From an uncultured Bacteroidales bacterium (GTDB lineage Bacteria > Bacteroidota > Bacteroidia > Bacteroidales > UBA932): a DNA stretch of 32,562 nt. The notes beneath the pieces were generated by a model. That model saw only the letters and a list, made by a program, of their open reading frames with translations. It searched no databases and was not told the DNA's origin. The first letter of the stretch is position 1. The number at the start of each line of letters is the position of its first letter. The position numbers and the translations under genes are program-made. The stretch spans positions 1 through 32,562 of the forward strand of contig CAMYVB010000019.1 of assembly GCA_947302175.1 (NCBI GenBank), read 5' to 3'. Shown here piece after piece: positions 1 to 7,530 of this stretch.

Positions 1-116
1 GAACAAGCGGCAGAACTTAATACGATGGCGCCTCCTGCAAGCAGGTGCAGCAAAGCTTGTCTTATTATGTGCATGTCAGTGATATTTGCTTATAAATATA
101 AGAACTTTTTTCCATT

Positions 117-390
117 TATCACTGTTGGTGATACTGTGGGAACAGATTGCCGAGCATTACAAGGATTATTCCTTGGTCCTTTTTGCATAGTACGGCTCCA
201 AGATAGAAGTACGCTTCTTCAAAATGGTATCCCTGTCTGTCCATTCTGCCAAAGCAGGCGCGCTGAGTATGTCGCCCATGCGCGTCTACGGCATCACCAA
301 CGCGCCTGAGGACTCATTTCGGCCTTTAGGCGCGCTAACCATACCTCTCACAATTGTCTGTGGGACCATTAGTGCGCCTGCTTTGGCAGG
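117..390 (+). ncRNA. Candidate structured RNA of unknown family
   Basis: Seen in sequence: CTGCCAAAGCAGGCGC at 246-261 is complementary to 374-389, and the stem continues to 266/369 (19 Watson-Crick and 2 G-U pairs of 21). Inside it lie a 10-bp hairpin (301-310/325-334, two G-U) and a 7-bp hairpin (346-352/359-365, one G-U). Upstream are small hairpins at 117-122/128-133, 134-137/142-145 (GGGA loop), 160-165/170-175 and 205-209/214-218 (UACG loop). The wobble pairs are G-U only when the plus strand is transcribed, which favours a plus-strand RNA. It does not show the conserved cores of tmRNA, RNase P RNA, SRP RNA or a group II intron domain V. A miniature inverted-repeat element is the main alternative. 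Confidence 0.35.
160..185 (+). terminator. Weak hairpin followed by T-run
   Basis: CAAGGA (160-165) pairs with TCCTTG (170-175) around a TTAT loop and is followed shortly by CTTTTTG. This could terminate a gene ending left of the window, but the stem is short and a GTCC spacer separates it from the T-run. Confidence 0.2.
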
Positions 391-513
391 TCAACAAAAA
401 TGTCTACGAAGGGGCAGGGAGGGTGCGGGTAAGCGATTTAGGGGAAAAGGGGATGTGTGTGGGGTGGTGCAGGGAGCGGTGCCGCAGGCATGACGCCGTG
501 TGTCAGACGACCG

Positions 514-535
514 TTATGGGCCGCCAGGCCCATAA
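514..535. repeat. Perfect 9-bp inverted repeat
   Basis: TTATGGGCC (514-522) and GGCCCATAA (527-535) are exact complements around a 4-nt loop. The hairpin lies about 100 bp past the uup stop codon. Neither strand shows a T-run directly after the stem, so a classical intrinsic terminator is not supported; it may stabilise the 3' end of the operon transcript. Confidence 0.5.
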
Positions 536-633
536 AAGGGAGAAGTCAAGCGTCAAGCGAGCGGGTGCGCCCCCGTTTCCCCGCATGAGCGCCGCCCGTG
601 TCCTCACTGACCTTCGCTGGAAATCTTAGGGAC

Positions 634-2517
634 TTAGATATCGGAGAGTTCGAGCCAGCGGAGTTCGGACTGGTCTATCTCTTCGAGGAGAGTGCCGTAG
701 CGGGAGGAGGCCTCCTGAAGCTCGGCCTGGGTTAAAGAGCCGCTTGAGAGTTTTTCCTCGAGAGCGGCTTTCTCGGCTTCAAGCTCGGGAATGTGCGCAT
801 CAAGCGCCTCCAGCTCCTTTTGCTCTTTCCAGCTAAGCTTACGCTTGCGCTCCGGTGCCCTGTCGGCACCGACGGAACCGGCGGAATCAGGCATATCTGC
901 TGAGCGACCATTCGCAGGGAGCGAAGCAGACTGCTTGATGGAGCCCTGCTGAGCAGTGGACTGCCTGCCGGCCCCTTGCTGACCGCTACCCTGTCGTAGG
1001 GCGCTCTTGCGCTCAGCCTCATAATCTTTGATATAGGAACGGTATTCGGTGTAATTACCCACAAAATCCTTCACTACCCCGTCGCCGCAGAAAACAAACA
1101 AATGATCCACAAGCCTGTCGAGGAAATGACGGTCATGGGAAACTATAACCAGAGACCCCTTGTACTCGGCAAGATACTCTTCCAGCACCTCGAGGGTCAC
1201 AATATCCAGGTCGTTCGTCGGCTCATCCAGAATAAGGAAATTGGGCTGCTGCATAAGGACCGCCAGAAGGTACAGACGCCTTCTCTCGCCGCCCGAAAGC
1301 CTCTCCACGGGATTGTTGTACATCTCGTGAGGGAAAAGGAAGCGGCCGAGAAGATGGGTGTCCGACACTGTCTCAAGCACGGTCTGGCCCGGCTTGAACT
1401 GCATCCCTTCCTGACGATAATAACCTATCTTCAAGGAAGTTCCGGGATCAATCTCACCCTCCAGCCTTCCCCCGAGAGAGGAATTCCAAAGCCCGGCGAG
1501 GAGATTCAGGAAGGTAGTTTTCCCCGCCGCATTGCGCCCGACAATTCCAATGCGCTCATAACGCTGAAAATTATAGCTGAAATGAGAAAGGTAGCACCTC
1601 CCGTCCCACCAGAAACTTACATCGCGGCAATTGATAACCTTGTTACCGAGATACGTGCTCTTAGCAAGAGTCTCCGACAAATCCACCTTTTTCTCAAAAT
1701 AGCTGTCTGCCGCACGCTCGCTTATGGCCTTGAACGCCTGCTTGCGGTACTTGGCCTTGCCCGTACGCGCGCAGGGCGTCGCATGCATCCACTCCAGCTC
1801 ACGGCGATATAAATTCCGCACCCGCTCAGTTTCAGCATTGAAAGAGTCTATCCTTTCCTGGCGCTTCTCGAGGAAATTCATATAGTCGCCGCGATAGATA
1901 TAAATGCTGCCGCGGTCCATCTCCATCACCGTATTGCACACCCTGTCAAGGAAATAGCGGTCGTGAGTGACCATAAACAGGGTGCAGCGGCTGTGCCTGA
2001 GATGACTCTCCAGGAACTCAATGGCATCTATATCCAAATGGTTCGTGGGCTCGTCCATTATGTAGAAATCCGCCTCCGAGGCAAGCATCTGCGTTAGCGA
2101 CACCCTTTTAACTTCGCCACCCGACAGCTCTTTCATCTTCTTGGCGGTATCATCAAGCGAGAACTCCGAAAGGAGCCTGCGAACCCTCAGCTCATACTGA
2201 TACAAATGCTCGGGGTCAAGCGCGGAAGTCCACTCCCGCGACGAATCCATTATCTGGTCGAAAATGCTCTTCTCGGGGTCGAAAGCATACTCCTGCTCCA
2301 GGAAAGCAATCCTTATATCCCTAAGAAACAGCACCTTACCGCCACCGTCCGACGAATCTTTGCCCGCAAGAATCCTAAGCAGCGAAGTCTTCCCCGTGCC
2401 GTTGGGCGCAATAAGGGCGACCTTGTCACCTTCGTTAATATTGAAAGCGATGTTCTCAAAGAGCACCTTTGTGCCGTAGATCTTCGAAAGCTTTTCTATT
2501 TGCAGAAAACTTGGCAT
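634..2517 (-). CDS. uup: ABC-F family ATPase, Uup type
   Basis: A 627-residue soluble protein with two ABC ATPase domains and no membrane segments, as in ABC-F proteins that act at the ribosome E site or on DNA intermediates. The first half has Walker A APNGTGKTS (37-45), signature LSGGEVKR and Walker B with DEPTNHLD. The second half has GRNAAGKTT, LSGGERRR and DEPTNDLD. The inter-domain linker carries LEWMHATPCARTGKAK, which matches the Uup linker. The C-terminal 65 residues (starting KLSWKEQKEL) form the charged coiled-coil expected of Uup. Between domain 2 and this coiled coil lies a Q/S/A-rich stretch of about 55 residues that encloses a DNA repeat (896-930). The start overlaps the end of trmO by 22 bp, so it is the last gene of the operon. 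The Uup subtype is well supported; the exact cellular role is not. Confidence 0.93.
   Translation of the reverse strand: MPSFLQIEKLSKIYGTKVLFENIAFNINEGDKVALIAPNGTGKTSLLRILAGKDSSDGGGKVLFLRDIRIAFLEQEYAFDPEKSIFDQIMDSSREWTSALDPEHLYQYELRVRRLLSEFSLDDTAKKMKELSGGEVKRVSLTQMLASEADFYIMDEPTNHLDIDAIEFLESHLRHSRCTLFMVTHDRYFLDRVCNTVMEMDRGSIYIYRGDYMNFLEKRQERIDSFNAETERVRNLYRRELEWMHATPCARTGKAKYRKQAFKAISERAADSYFEKKVDLSETLAKSTYLGNKVINCRDVSFWWDGRCYLSHFSYNFQRYERIGIVGRNAAGKTTFLNLLAGLWNSSLGGRLEGEIDPGTSLKIGYYRQEGMQFKPGQTVLETVSDTHLLGRFLFPHEMYNNPVERLSGGERRRLYLLAVLMQQPNFLILDEPTNDLDIVTLEVLEEYLAEYKGSLVIVSHDRHFLDRLVDHLFVFCGDGVVKDFVGNYTEYRSYIKDYEAERKSALRQGSGQQGAGRQSTAQQGSIKQSASLPANGRSADMPDSAGSVGADRAPERKRKLSWKEQKELEALDAHIPELEAEKAALEEKLSSGSLTQAELQEASSRYGTLLEEIDQSELRWLELSDI
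896..930. repeat. Hairpin repeat copy inside uup linker
   Basis: TCTGCT (896-901) and AGCAGA (925-930) form a stem around a 23-nt loop beginning GAGCGACC and ending GGGAGCGA. The same loop frame, identical at 18 of 23 positions and equal in length, occurs at 16969-16991 with a different but again self-complementary stem (TTTCCT/AGGAAA). Here it encodes part of the low-complexity linker of Uup on the minus strand, so insertion would be tolerated. Two copies in one window suggest a dispersed repeat family. Confidence 0.55.
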
Positions 2518-3182
2518 GCGTCAAGAACTGTCAAAACATTGCCTTCAACCCTGAAGCGCACATCGCACCCCATGAACGACATGGCAAAAACCTTGGAGGG
2601 ATCACCCGCGGCGCGGGGTCGGGGATCAAGAGCGAGCACCTGGCGAAGAGCCGAAAGTCCCGAAACGCCAAACGCCGCCTCTAGCTGCGAAGCAAGAGCC
2701 TCAGGCACAACCACTTCCAATTCAGTCCACGAATTCTCATCCACAAAACCCGCCGCCGCGTCAGGATGCGAATCGCAATAAGGAACGTAAGGCTTTATAT
2801 CATATACCGGCGTCCCATCCATCAGATCAGCCCCGCTCACATGCAGAACACAGCGCTCAAAATCCACCTTAGCAAGACGCACGCACGAAAGCCCGAGCCC
2901 GTTCGGCCTGAAAGGCGAACGACTGGCAAAAACGCCTACGCGCTCGTTGCCCCCAAGCCGAGGCGGACGCACCGTGGCCTTGAACTCCCCCCCCGTCTCA
3001 TTCGCCGAAAAGCCCCAAATCAGCCACACATAATCAAACTTCTCCAGCCCCCTCAGGGCATCAGGACTGCGAAAACGTCCCTCGAGGCGAAGCTCGCCGG
3101 GGAGCGAATCCACGAGCCCGCTCTGCCGGGGAATCCCAAACTTAGAGCCAAAAGGCGAATGGAAAATGGCGACAACTTCCAT
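2496..3182 (-). CDS. trmO: tRNA m6t6A37 methyltransferase TrmO
   Basis: A 228-residue protein of the TsaA/YaeB (TrmO) family. Family members methylate N6-threonylcarbamoyladenosine at position 37 of tRNAs reading ACY codons, using S-adenosylmethionine. Visible family motifs are RSPFRPNGLGLS (88-99) and DGTPVYDIKPYVPYCD (122-137), with the characteristic beta-barrel N-terminus. Length agrees with the bacterial family (about 230 residues). The ATG overlaps the stop of the M23 gene as TGATG, and the 3' end runs 22 bp into uup, so translation is probably coupled on both sides. Both trmO and uup act on tRNA or the ribosome, which makes the tail of this operon a small translation block appended to glycine cleavage genes. 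Confidence 0.95.
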   Translation of the reverse strand: MEVVAIFHSPFGSKFGIPRQSGLVDSLPGELRLEGRFRSPDALRGLEKFDYVWLIWGFSANETGGEFKATVRPPRLGGNERVGVFASRSPFRPNGLGLSCVRLAKVDFERCVLHVSGADLMDGTPVYDIKPYVPYCDSHPDAAAGFVDENSWTELEVVVPEALASQLEAAFGVSGLSALRQVLALDPRPRAAGDPSKVFAMSFMGCDVRFRVEGNVLTVLDACQVFCK

Positions 3183-4393
3183 CAGCGCATATCCTCCAAA
3201 ACAAAGCTGTAATGCTCATAAAGCGAATCCAGCGCAGGCATGTACTCCTCAGACAGAGGCTCCACGGGAGGCGACTCCATCTTCAGCGGATTGATGGGCG
3301 AACCGTTCATATACACCCTGAAATCGAGGTGCGGCCCCGTCGCAGTGCCCGTAGCACCGACGTAACCAATCACCTGCCCCTGATGCACATGCTGTCCCGC
3401 CTTGAGCCCCTTCGCGTAGCGCGAAAGATGCATATAGGAGGTGGTATAAACCGAATTGTGCCTGATCTTCACCGTATTACCGCCACCTCCGGCCCAACCG
3501 ACGCTAAGGACGGTGCCATCGCCAATGCTCATCACGGGCGTACCTGTGGGCGCGGCGTAATCCACCGCGGTGTGAGCCTTGATCTGACCGGTCACGGGAT
3601 GCTTGCGGTGATATGAAAAGCCCGAAGAAATGCGCGTAAACTGCAGCGGAGCCTTGAGGAAAGCCTTGCGCATGCTCTCCCCCTTTTCATTCCAATAAAT
3701 ATTACTCCCCTGCTCGCCGGTATCCAGCATAATCGCGACTTTGCGCTCAGAGCCGCGGTCAAAGACCGAATAATAAACGGTATCTACCGAAATGATCTCA
3801 TCCTCGCAGAGCGTCTGCCCGTAAATCATGCGGAAGCGGTCGCCCTGCTGAAGACCGAAGAAATCCACAGTCCAAGCGTAAATGTCTGACAGTCTGAGAA
3901 TAAGCAGAGGCGAAGCGCCGCCCTCGAGCATATCGTTCCAAAGCGAGGAAGTGATGGTCACGTCCGCGAATTTCTGCTCATAGGAGGTCGGCCGCTCAGA
4001 AGTCCAGACAGCAAGACTGTCGAAGCACTTGAAGACAGTCTGGCGTATGCGGTCGTTGTCATAAACCACATAGCGCAGCTGATGCTCCTCGGAGGAACCC
4101 TCGTAATAAGCCTCGAGACGGTTCCCTGCCCTGAGGCGCCTCACATCGAAAACGCTGTCGCAAGCCTGCGCGAGGGAGAATGCGGCGGAAGACTCCATGC
4201 CGAGGCGCGTAAAGAGCCCGGTGAAAGTCTCCCCTCCCTTGACCGTCCATTCCTCAACCGAAAGCGAGTCCGCAAAGAAGCCGAGCCTCGGGAGCTCAGG
4301 CTCAGCGGCCTCGGAAAGCTCCGGCGCCTTTTCCCTTTTGCAGGAAAAAAGCGCCAGAGTACAAATCAGTATCTGCGGCAGTAGCTTTTTCAT
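3182..4393 (-). CDS. M23 (LytM) peptidase lipoprotein
   Basis: A 403-residue cell-envelope protein, expected to be a peptidoglycan endopeptidase or a regulator of one. The start at 4393 is preferred over an upstream ATG because it gives a lipoprotein signal (MKKLLPQILICTLALFSC, lipidated Cys18) and overlaps the gcvPB stop as ATGA. Residues about 50-250 form the N-terminal region seen in MepM-like proteins. The C-terminal LytM domain has H274-x3-D278, H322 and the loop GPHLDF with H355. In the classical motif HxH the second His is a zinc ligand; here it is Asp357. Asp can bind zinc, and I recall HLD in other Bacteroidetes M23 proteins, so activity is not excluded. It is flanked by unrelated metabolic genes in the same operon. 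Confidence 0.9.
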   Translation of the reverse strand: MKKLLPQILICTLALFSCKREKAPELSEAAEPELPRLGFFADSLSVEEWTVKGGETFTGLFTRLGMESSAAFSLAQACDSVFDVRRLRAGNRLEAYYEGSSEEHQLRYVVYDNDRIRQTVFKCFDSLAVWTSERPTSYEQKFADVTITSSLWNDMLEGGASPLLILRLSDIYAWTVDFFGLQQGDRFRMIYGQTLCEDEIISVDTVYYSVFDRGSERKVAIMLDTGEQGSNIYWNEKGESMRKAFLKAPLQFTRISSGFSYHRKHPVTGQIKAHTAVDYAAPTGTPVMSIGDGTVLSVGWAGGGGNTVKIRHNSVYTTSYMHLSRYAKGLKAGQHVHQGQVIGYVGATGTATGPHLDFRVYMNGSPINPLKMESPPVEPLSEEYMPALDSLYEHYSFVLEDMR

Positions 4394-5796
4394 TGCACAG
4401 CGTCCTGCCACTTGAGTATGGGATTGCGGGCCGCGGCGGTCTCATCAGGCCTGGAAACAGGCGTATTGTGAGGAGCGCCCTGAAGCATAGCGGGATCCTC
4501 GGCTGCCTCTGCGGCAATCTTTTTCATAACTGCGATGAAAGCGTCCAGAGTATCCTTCGACTCCGTCTCCGTGGGCTCGATCATGAGCGACTGGTGGAAA
4601 AGGAGCGGGAAATAAATGGTGGGCGCATGGTAGCCGTAGTCGAGAAGGCGCTTCGCCACATCGAGAGTCGTGGCGCCGTGGACGCCCTCGCTTCCTCCGT
4701 CGTTGATGAGGCCGTCAAAGACGAACTCATGCTTGCAGACGGAATCGATGGGAAGGCGGTAGCAGTCCCTCAGCTCTTCCTTAATATAATTGGCGTTCAG
4801 AGTGGAAAGCCTGCCGGCAAGGGCGAGGTTCTCCTTTCCGAGCATCATGATATAGGAGAGGGCCTTCACGATAACGGTGAAATTGCCGTGGAAGCCTGAA
4901 CTGTCAACACCGAGGCAAGGCAGCAGGGGCGCAGCTACGCCCACGGGGCCGCTTCCGGGGCCTCCGCCTCCGTGAGGGGTGGAGAAGGTCTTGTGGAGAT
5001 TGAGGTGCATGATGTCGAAGCCCATGTCGCCGGGGCGCACCGCGCCGAGGAGCGGGTTCATATTGGCCCCATCGTAATACATAAGGCCGCCGCACTCGTG
5101 CACGAGAGCAGCGATCTGCTCAATATTCTTTTCGAATAGACCGAGGGTATTGGGATTGGTCATCATCATGCCGGCCACGTCGGGTCCGAGCAGGGGGCGC
5201 AGGGACTCAACGTCCACGAGGCCGTCCTCGCCCGATTTGACCACCACGACTTCGAGTCCGCAAACCGCGGCGCTGGCAGGGTTGGTGCCGTGCGCGCTGT
5301 CGGGTACTATAACCTTGGTGCGGGCCTCTTCACCCCTTGAAAGATGGTATGTGCGCATTATCATCAGGCCTGTGAGCTCACCGTGGGCGCCGGCGCAGGG
5401 CTTGAAGGTGAAACCTGCCATGCCGGTTATCTCCTGCAGGGCCTTGTCCGTCAGGTCGAGGATTTCGTAGGCCGCGGGAGCGGTATCGGGGCCCTGGAGG
5501 GGGTGCAGACGGGCAATCGCGCTGCTCGAAGCTATCTCCTCGTTGATCTTGGGGTTGTACTTCATCGTGCAGCTGCCGAGCGGATAGAAGCCCGTGTCCA
5601 CACCGAAGTTCATCTGCGAGAGATTGGTGTAGTGGCGCACGACATCCACTTCGCTAAGCTCGGGAAGTGCGGGAGCGCTTTCACGGCAAAGGGAGGCGGG
5701 GATGTCGGCCATATGAGAAGACCATTCGCCGGAGAGGCTGTAGCCTTTGCGTCCGGGACGGGAAAGTTCGATGGAAAGGGAATCGTAGAATTTCAT
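4390..5796 (-). CDS. gcvPB: Glycine dehydrogenase (decarboxylating) subunit 2
   Basis: The PLP-binding half of the split P protein of the glycine cleavage system, 468 residues. With GcvPA it decarboxylates glycine and passes the aminomethyl group to the lipoyl arm of GcvH. The family motifs YPLGSCTMKYNPK (71-83), DSAHGTNPASA (166-176) and LNLHKTFSTPHGGGGPGSG are present, with the Schiff-base lysine at K269. Start at ATG 5796, 11 bp after gcvPA; the stop overlaps the M23 start (ATGA). Length is normal for subunit 2 (about 480). A split P protein is usual in Firmicutes and Thermotoga. As I recall, many Bacteroidetes carry one fused GcvP of about 950 residues, so the split is worth noting. Confidence 0.97.
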   Translation of the reverse strand: MKFYDSLSIELSRPGRKGYSLSGEWSSHMADIPASLCRESAPALPELSEVDVVRHYTNLSQMNFGVDTGFYPLGSCTMKYNPKINEEIASSSAIARLHPLQGPDTAPAAYEILDLTDKALQEITGMAGFTFKPCAGAHGELTGLMIMRTYHLSRGEEARTKVIVPDSAHGTNPASAAVCGLEVVVVKSGEDGLVDVESLRPLLGPDVAGMMMTNPNTLGLFEKNIEQIAALVHECGGLMYYDGANMNPLLGAVRPGDMGFDIMHLNLHKTFSTPHGGGGPGSGPVGVAAPLLPCLGVDSSGFHGNFTVIVKALSYIMMLGKENLALAGRLSTLNANYIKEELRDCYRLPIDSVCKHEFVFDGLINDGGSEGVHGATTLDVAKRLLDYGYHAPTIYFPLLFHQSLMIEPTETESKDTLDAFIAVMKKIAAEAAEDPAMLQGAPHNTPVSRPDETAAARNPILKWQDAVQ

Positions 5797-5807
5797 GGTC
5801 CGGCCTC

Positions 5808-7142
5808 CTATACTTTAAAAGTCTTTTCAATTGCAGCGACGAGGGCGTCGATCTCGGCGTGGGTGCGTTTCTCCGTGGCGCAGAAGCTAACGAGCCCTTC
5901 GCCCTCGTCAATGGCGCCGAAGAATCCCGCATCCTGCAGGCAGGCACGGAGAGCCTTGGTGTCGAGCCCCGTGCGAAGGACGAATTCCTTAATGAAAGGA
6001 GCGTCGAAGGCGGGCTCGAACAGGCCTGTGGAGAGAAGGCGGCTGCGAAGGTAAAGAGCGGCTGCGTGCGACTTTTCGTTGACCTCTTTCAGGCCTTCGG
6101 GGCCCATGAGGCTGAGATATACGCTCACCCAAAGGGCCATCAGCGACTCGTTGGAGCAAATGTTGCTCGTGGCCTTTTCGCGGCGTATGTGCTGCTCGCG
6201 GGCCTGGAGCGTGAGGACGAATACGCGCCTTCCGGAATCATCGGTGGTCTGGCCGACTATGCGCCCGGGGAGCTTGCGCATAAGGGGCTTGGTGCAAGCC
6301 ATAAAACCGACGTAAGGGCCCCCGAAATTGAGCGGTATGCCGAGGCTCTGGCCGTCGCCAACCGCAATATCGGCGCCCCACTCTGCGGGGCTCTTGACTA
6401 CGGCGAGCGTTGAAGGGTCGCAGTATTCGACGAGCAGCGCGCCGGCGCCGTGAAGCGCTTCAGCGAAGCCGCTATGGTCTTCAACAATACCGAACCTGTT
6501 GACGGAAGGCACTATGGCGCAGGCGTATAAACCGCTCTCGAGTTTGGCCTTGAGGGCTTCTAAACTGGTCTGTCCGCCTTCACAAGGCAGAAAGTCTATC
6601 CCTAAGTGTGCAAATTTGGCATAGGTCGCAACTACCCTTTTGACATGGGGAAGAAGGGCGTCCGAAAGGAGCACAAGCTGCCTGCCCTTGGTGCTTGCGA
6701 TGGCCATACGCACGGCTTCCGCGGCAGCGGTGGGGCCGTCGTAGACCGAGGCGTTCGAAACATCGAGGCCCGTCAGGGCGCATATCATGCTCTGGAACTC
6801 GAATATGTAGCGCAGCGTGCCCTGCGAAATTTCGCACTGGTAGGGGGTGTATGCGGTGAGGAACTCGGAGCGGGAGCAGATATAGGGCACGACCGCAGGC
6901 GTGTAGTGGTCGTATGCGCCCTGGCCGGCGAAAACGGCCAGGGGTGCATCCTTGGCGAGGAGCTTTTCAAAAAAGTCGCGCACCTGCTGCTCGCTCATCG
7001 CTTCGGGCAGGTTCAGCGGCTCCTTGTGCAGGAATTTAGAGGGAACGTCGGAGTAGAGGTCGTCGAGAGCCTTTACGCCTGTCCTCTCCAGCATGGCGGA
7101 GATGTCCCCTTCTGTGTGGGGGAAATAAGGGAAGGATGCCAT
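5808..7142 (-). CDS. gcvPA: Glycine dehydrogenase (decarboxylating) subunit 1
   Basis: The non-PLP half of the split P protein, 444 residues, forming an alpha2beta2 enzyme with GcvPB in the cytoplasm. The N-terminus MASFPYFPHTEGDISAML matches the family opening. FAGQGAYDHYTPAVV, SRSEFLTAYTPYQCEISQGT, the block around NFGGPYVGFMAC and LTLQAREQHIRREKATSN are conserved GcvPA signatures. It begins one base after the gcvH stop and ends 11 bp before gcvPB, so the order T-H-PA-PB is fully preserved. Confidence 0.97.
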   Translation of the reverse strand: MASFPYFPHTEGDISAMLERTGVKALDDLYSDVPSKFLHKEPLNLPEAMSEQQVRDFFEKLLAKDAPLAVFAGQGAYDHYTPAVVPYICSRSEFLTAYTPYQCEISQGTLRYIFEFQSMICALTGLDVSNASVYDGPTAAAEAVRMAIASTKGRQLVLLSDALLPHVKRVVATYAKFAHLGIDFLPCEGGQTSLEALKAKLESGLYACAIVPSVNRFGIVEDHSGFAEALHGAGALLVEYCDPSTLAVVKSPAEWGADIAVGDGQSLGIPLNFGGPYVGFMACTKPLMRKLPGRIVGQTTDDSGRRVFVLTLQAREQHIRREKATSNICSNESLMALWVSVYLSLMGPEGLKEVNEKSHAAALYLRSRLLSTGLFEPAFDAPFIKEFVLRTGLDTKALRACLQDAGFFGAIDEGEGLVSFCATEKRTHAEIDALVAAIEKTFKV

Positions 7143-7143
7143 G

Positions 7144-7521
7144 CTACTTCGCTATGAAGGCTTCGTAGGCTGCGGCGTCCATCAGGTCTTCGAGCTCGGA
7201 AGGGTCGGACATGTGCACGCGAATGATCCAGTTGGCATAGGGGTCCTCGTTGAGAAGCTCGGGGGCGTCCTCAAGGTCGGTATTGCGCTCGCTGACCGTG
7301 CCGGTGACGGGGGAATAGAGGTCGGAAGAGGCTTTGACGCTCTCAAGGGCGCCGAATTCCTCGCCTTTCATCACATTGTCGAGGTCGGGGATGTCCACCC
7401 ATGTGATGTCGCCCATTTCCTCCTGTGCGAAATCGGAGATGCCTATGAAGGCGTTGGGGCCTTCGACCCTTACCCATTCGTGTGATTCGCTGTAAAGCAG
7501 GCCTTCTTGTACTTTGCTCAT
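7144..7521 (-). CDS. gcvH: Glycine cleavage system H protein
   Basis: A 125-residue lipoyl carrier protein that shuttles the aminomethyl intermediate between P and T proteins and is reoxidised by dihydrolipoamide dehydrogenase (not in this window). The lipoyl site is K63 in ALESVKASSDLYSPV, matching the family consensus ESVKAAS. SHEWVRVEG near the N-terminus is also typical. Start at ATG 7521, 9 bp after the gcvT stop. Confidence 0.98.
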   Translation of the reverse strand: MSKVQEGLLYSESHEWVRVEGPNAFIGISDFAQEEMGDITWVDIPDLDNVMKGEEFGALESVKASSDLYSPVTGTVSERNTDLEDAPELLNEDPYANWIIRVHMSDPSELEDLMDAAAYEAFIAK

Positions 7522-7530
7522 AGTGGTATT

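Larger units (their letters stand above)
1..633. other. Gene-free leader region with hairpins
   Basis: No convincing protein is seen here on either strand. One frame is open from base 1 to a stop at 309, but its translation is Cys- and Arg-rich, resembles no family I know and overlaps other weak frames. The stretch is rich in inverted repeats: a chain of short hairpins at 117-175, a long-range stem at 246-266/369-389, and a 9-bp hairpin at 514-535. It lies downstream of the uup stop codon, so it may also hold the 3' end of that operon's transcript. Confidence 0.6.

Noticed and set aside
514..535. Intrinsic terminator of the uup operon
   Set aside because: The stem is strong but no T-run follows on the minus strand.
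25..629. Three overlapping plus-strand open frames before uup
   Set aside because: Translations are Arg/Cys/Pro-rich, overlap one another in different frames, match no family and lie in a region full of inverted repeats.
1102..1812. Long plus-strand open frame opposite uup
   Set aside because: It is a shadow of the uup coding sequence; the minus frame has complete ABC-F motifs.
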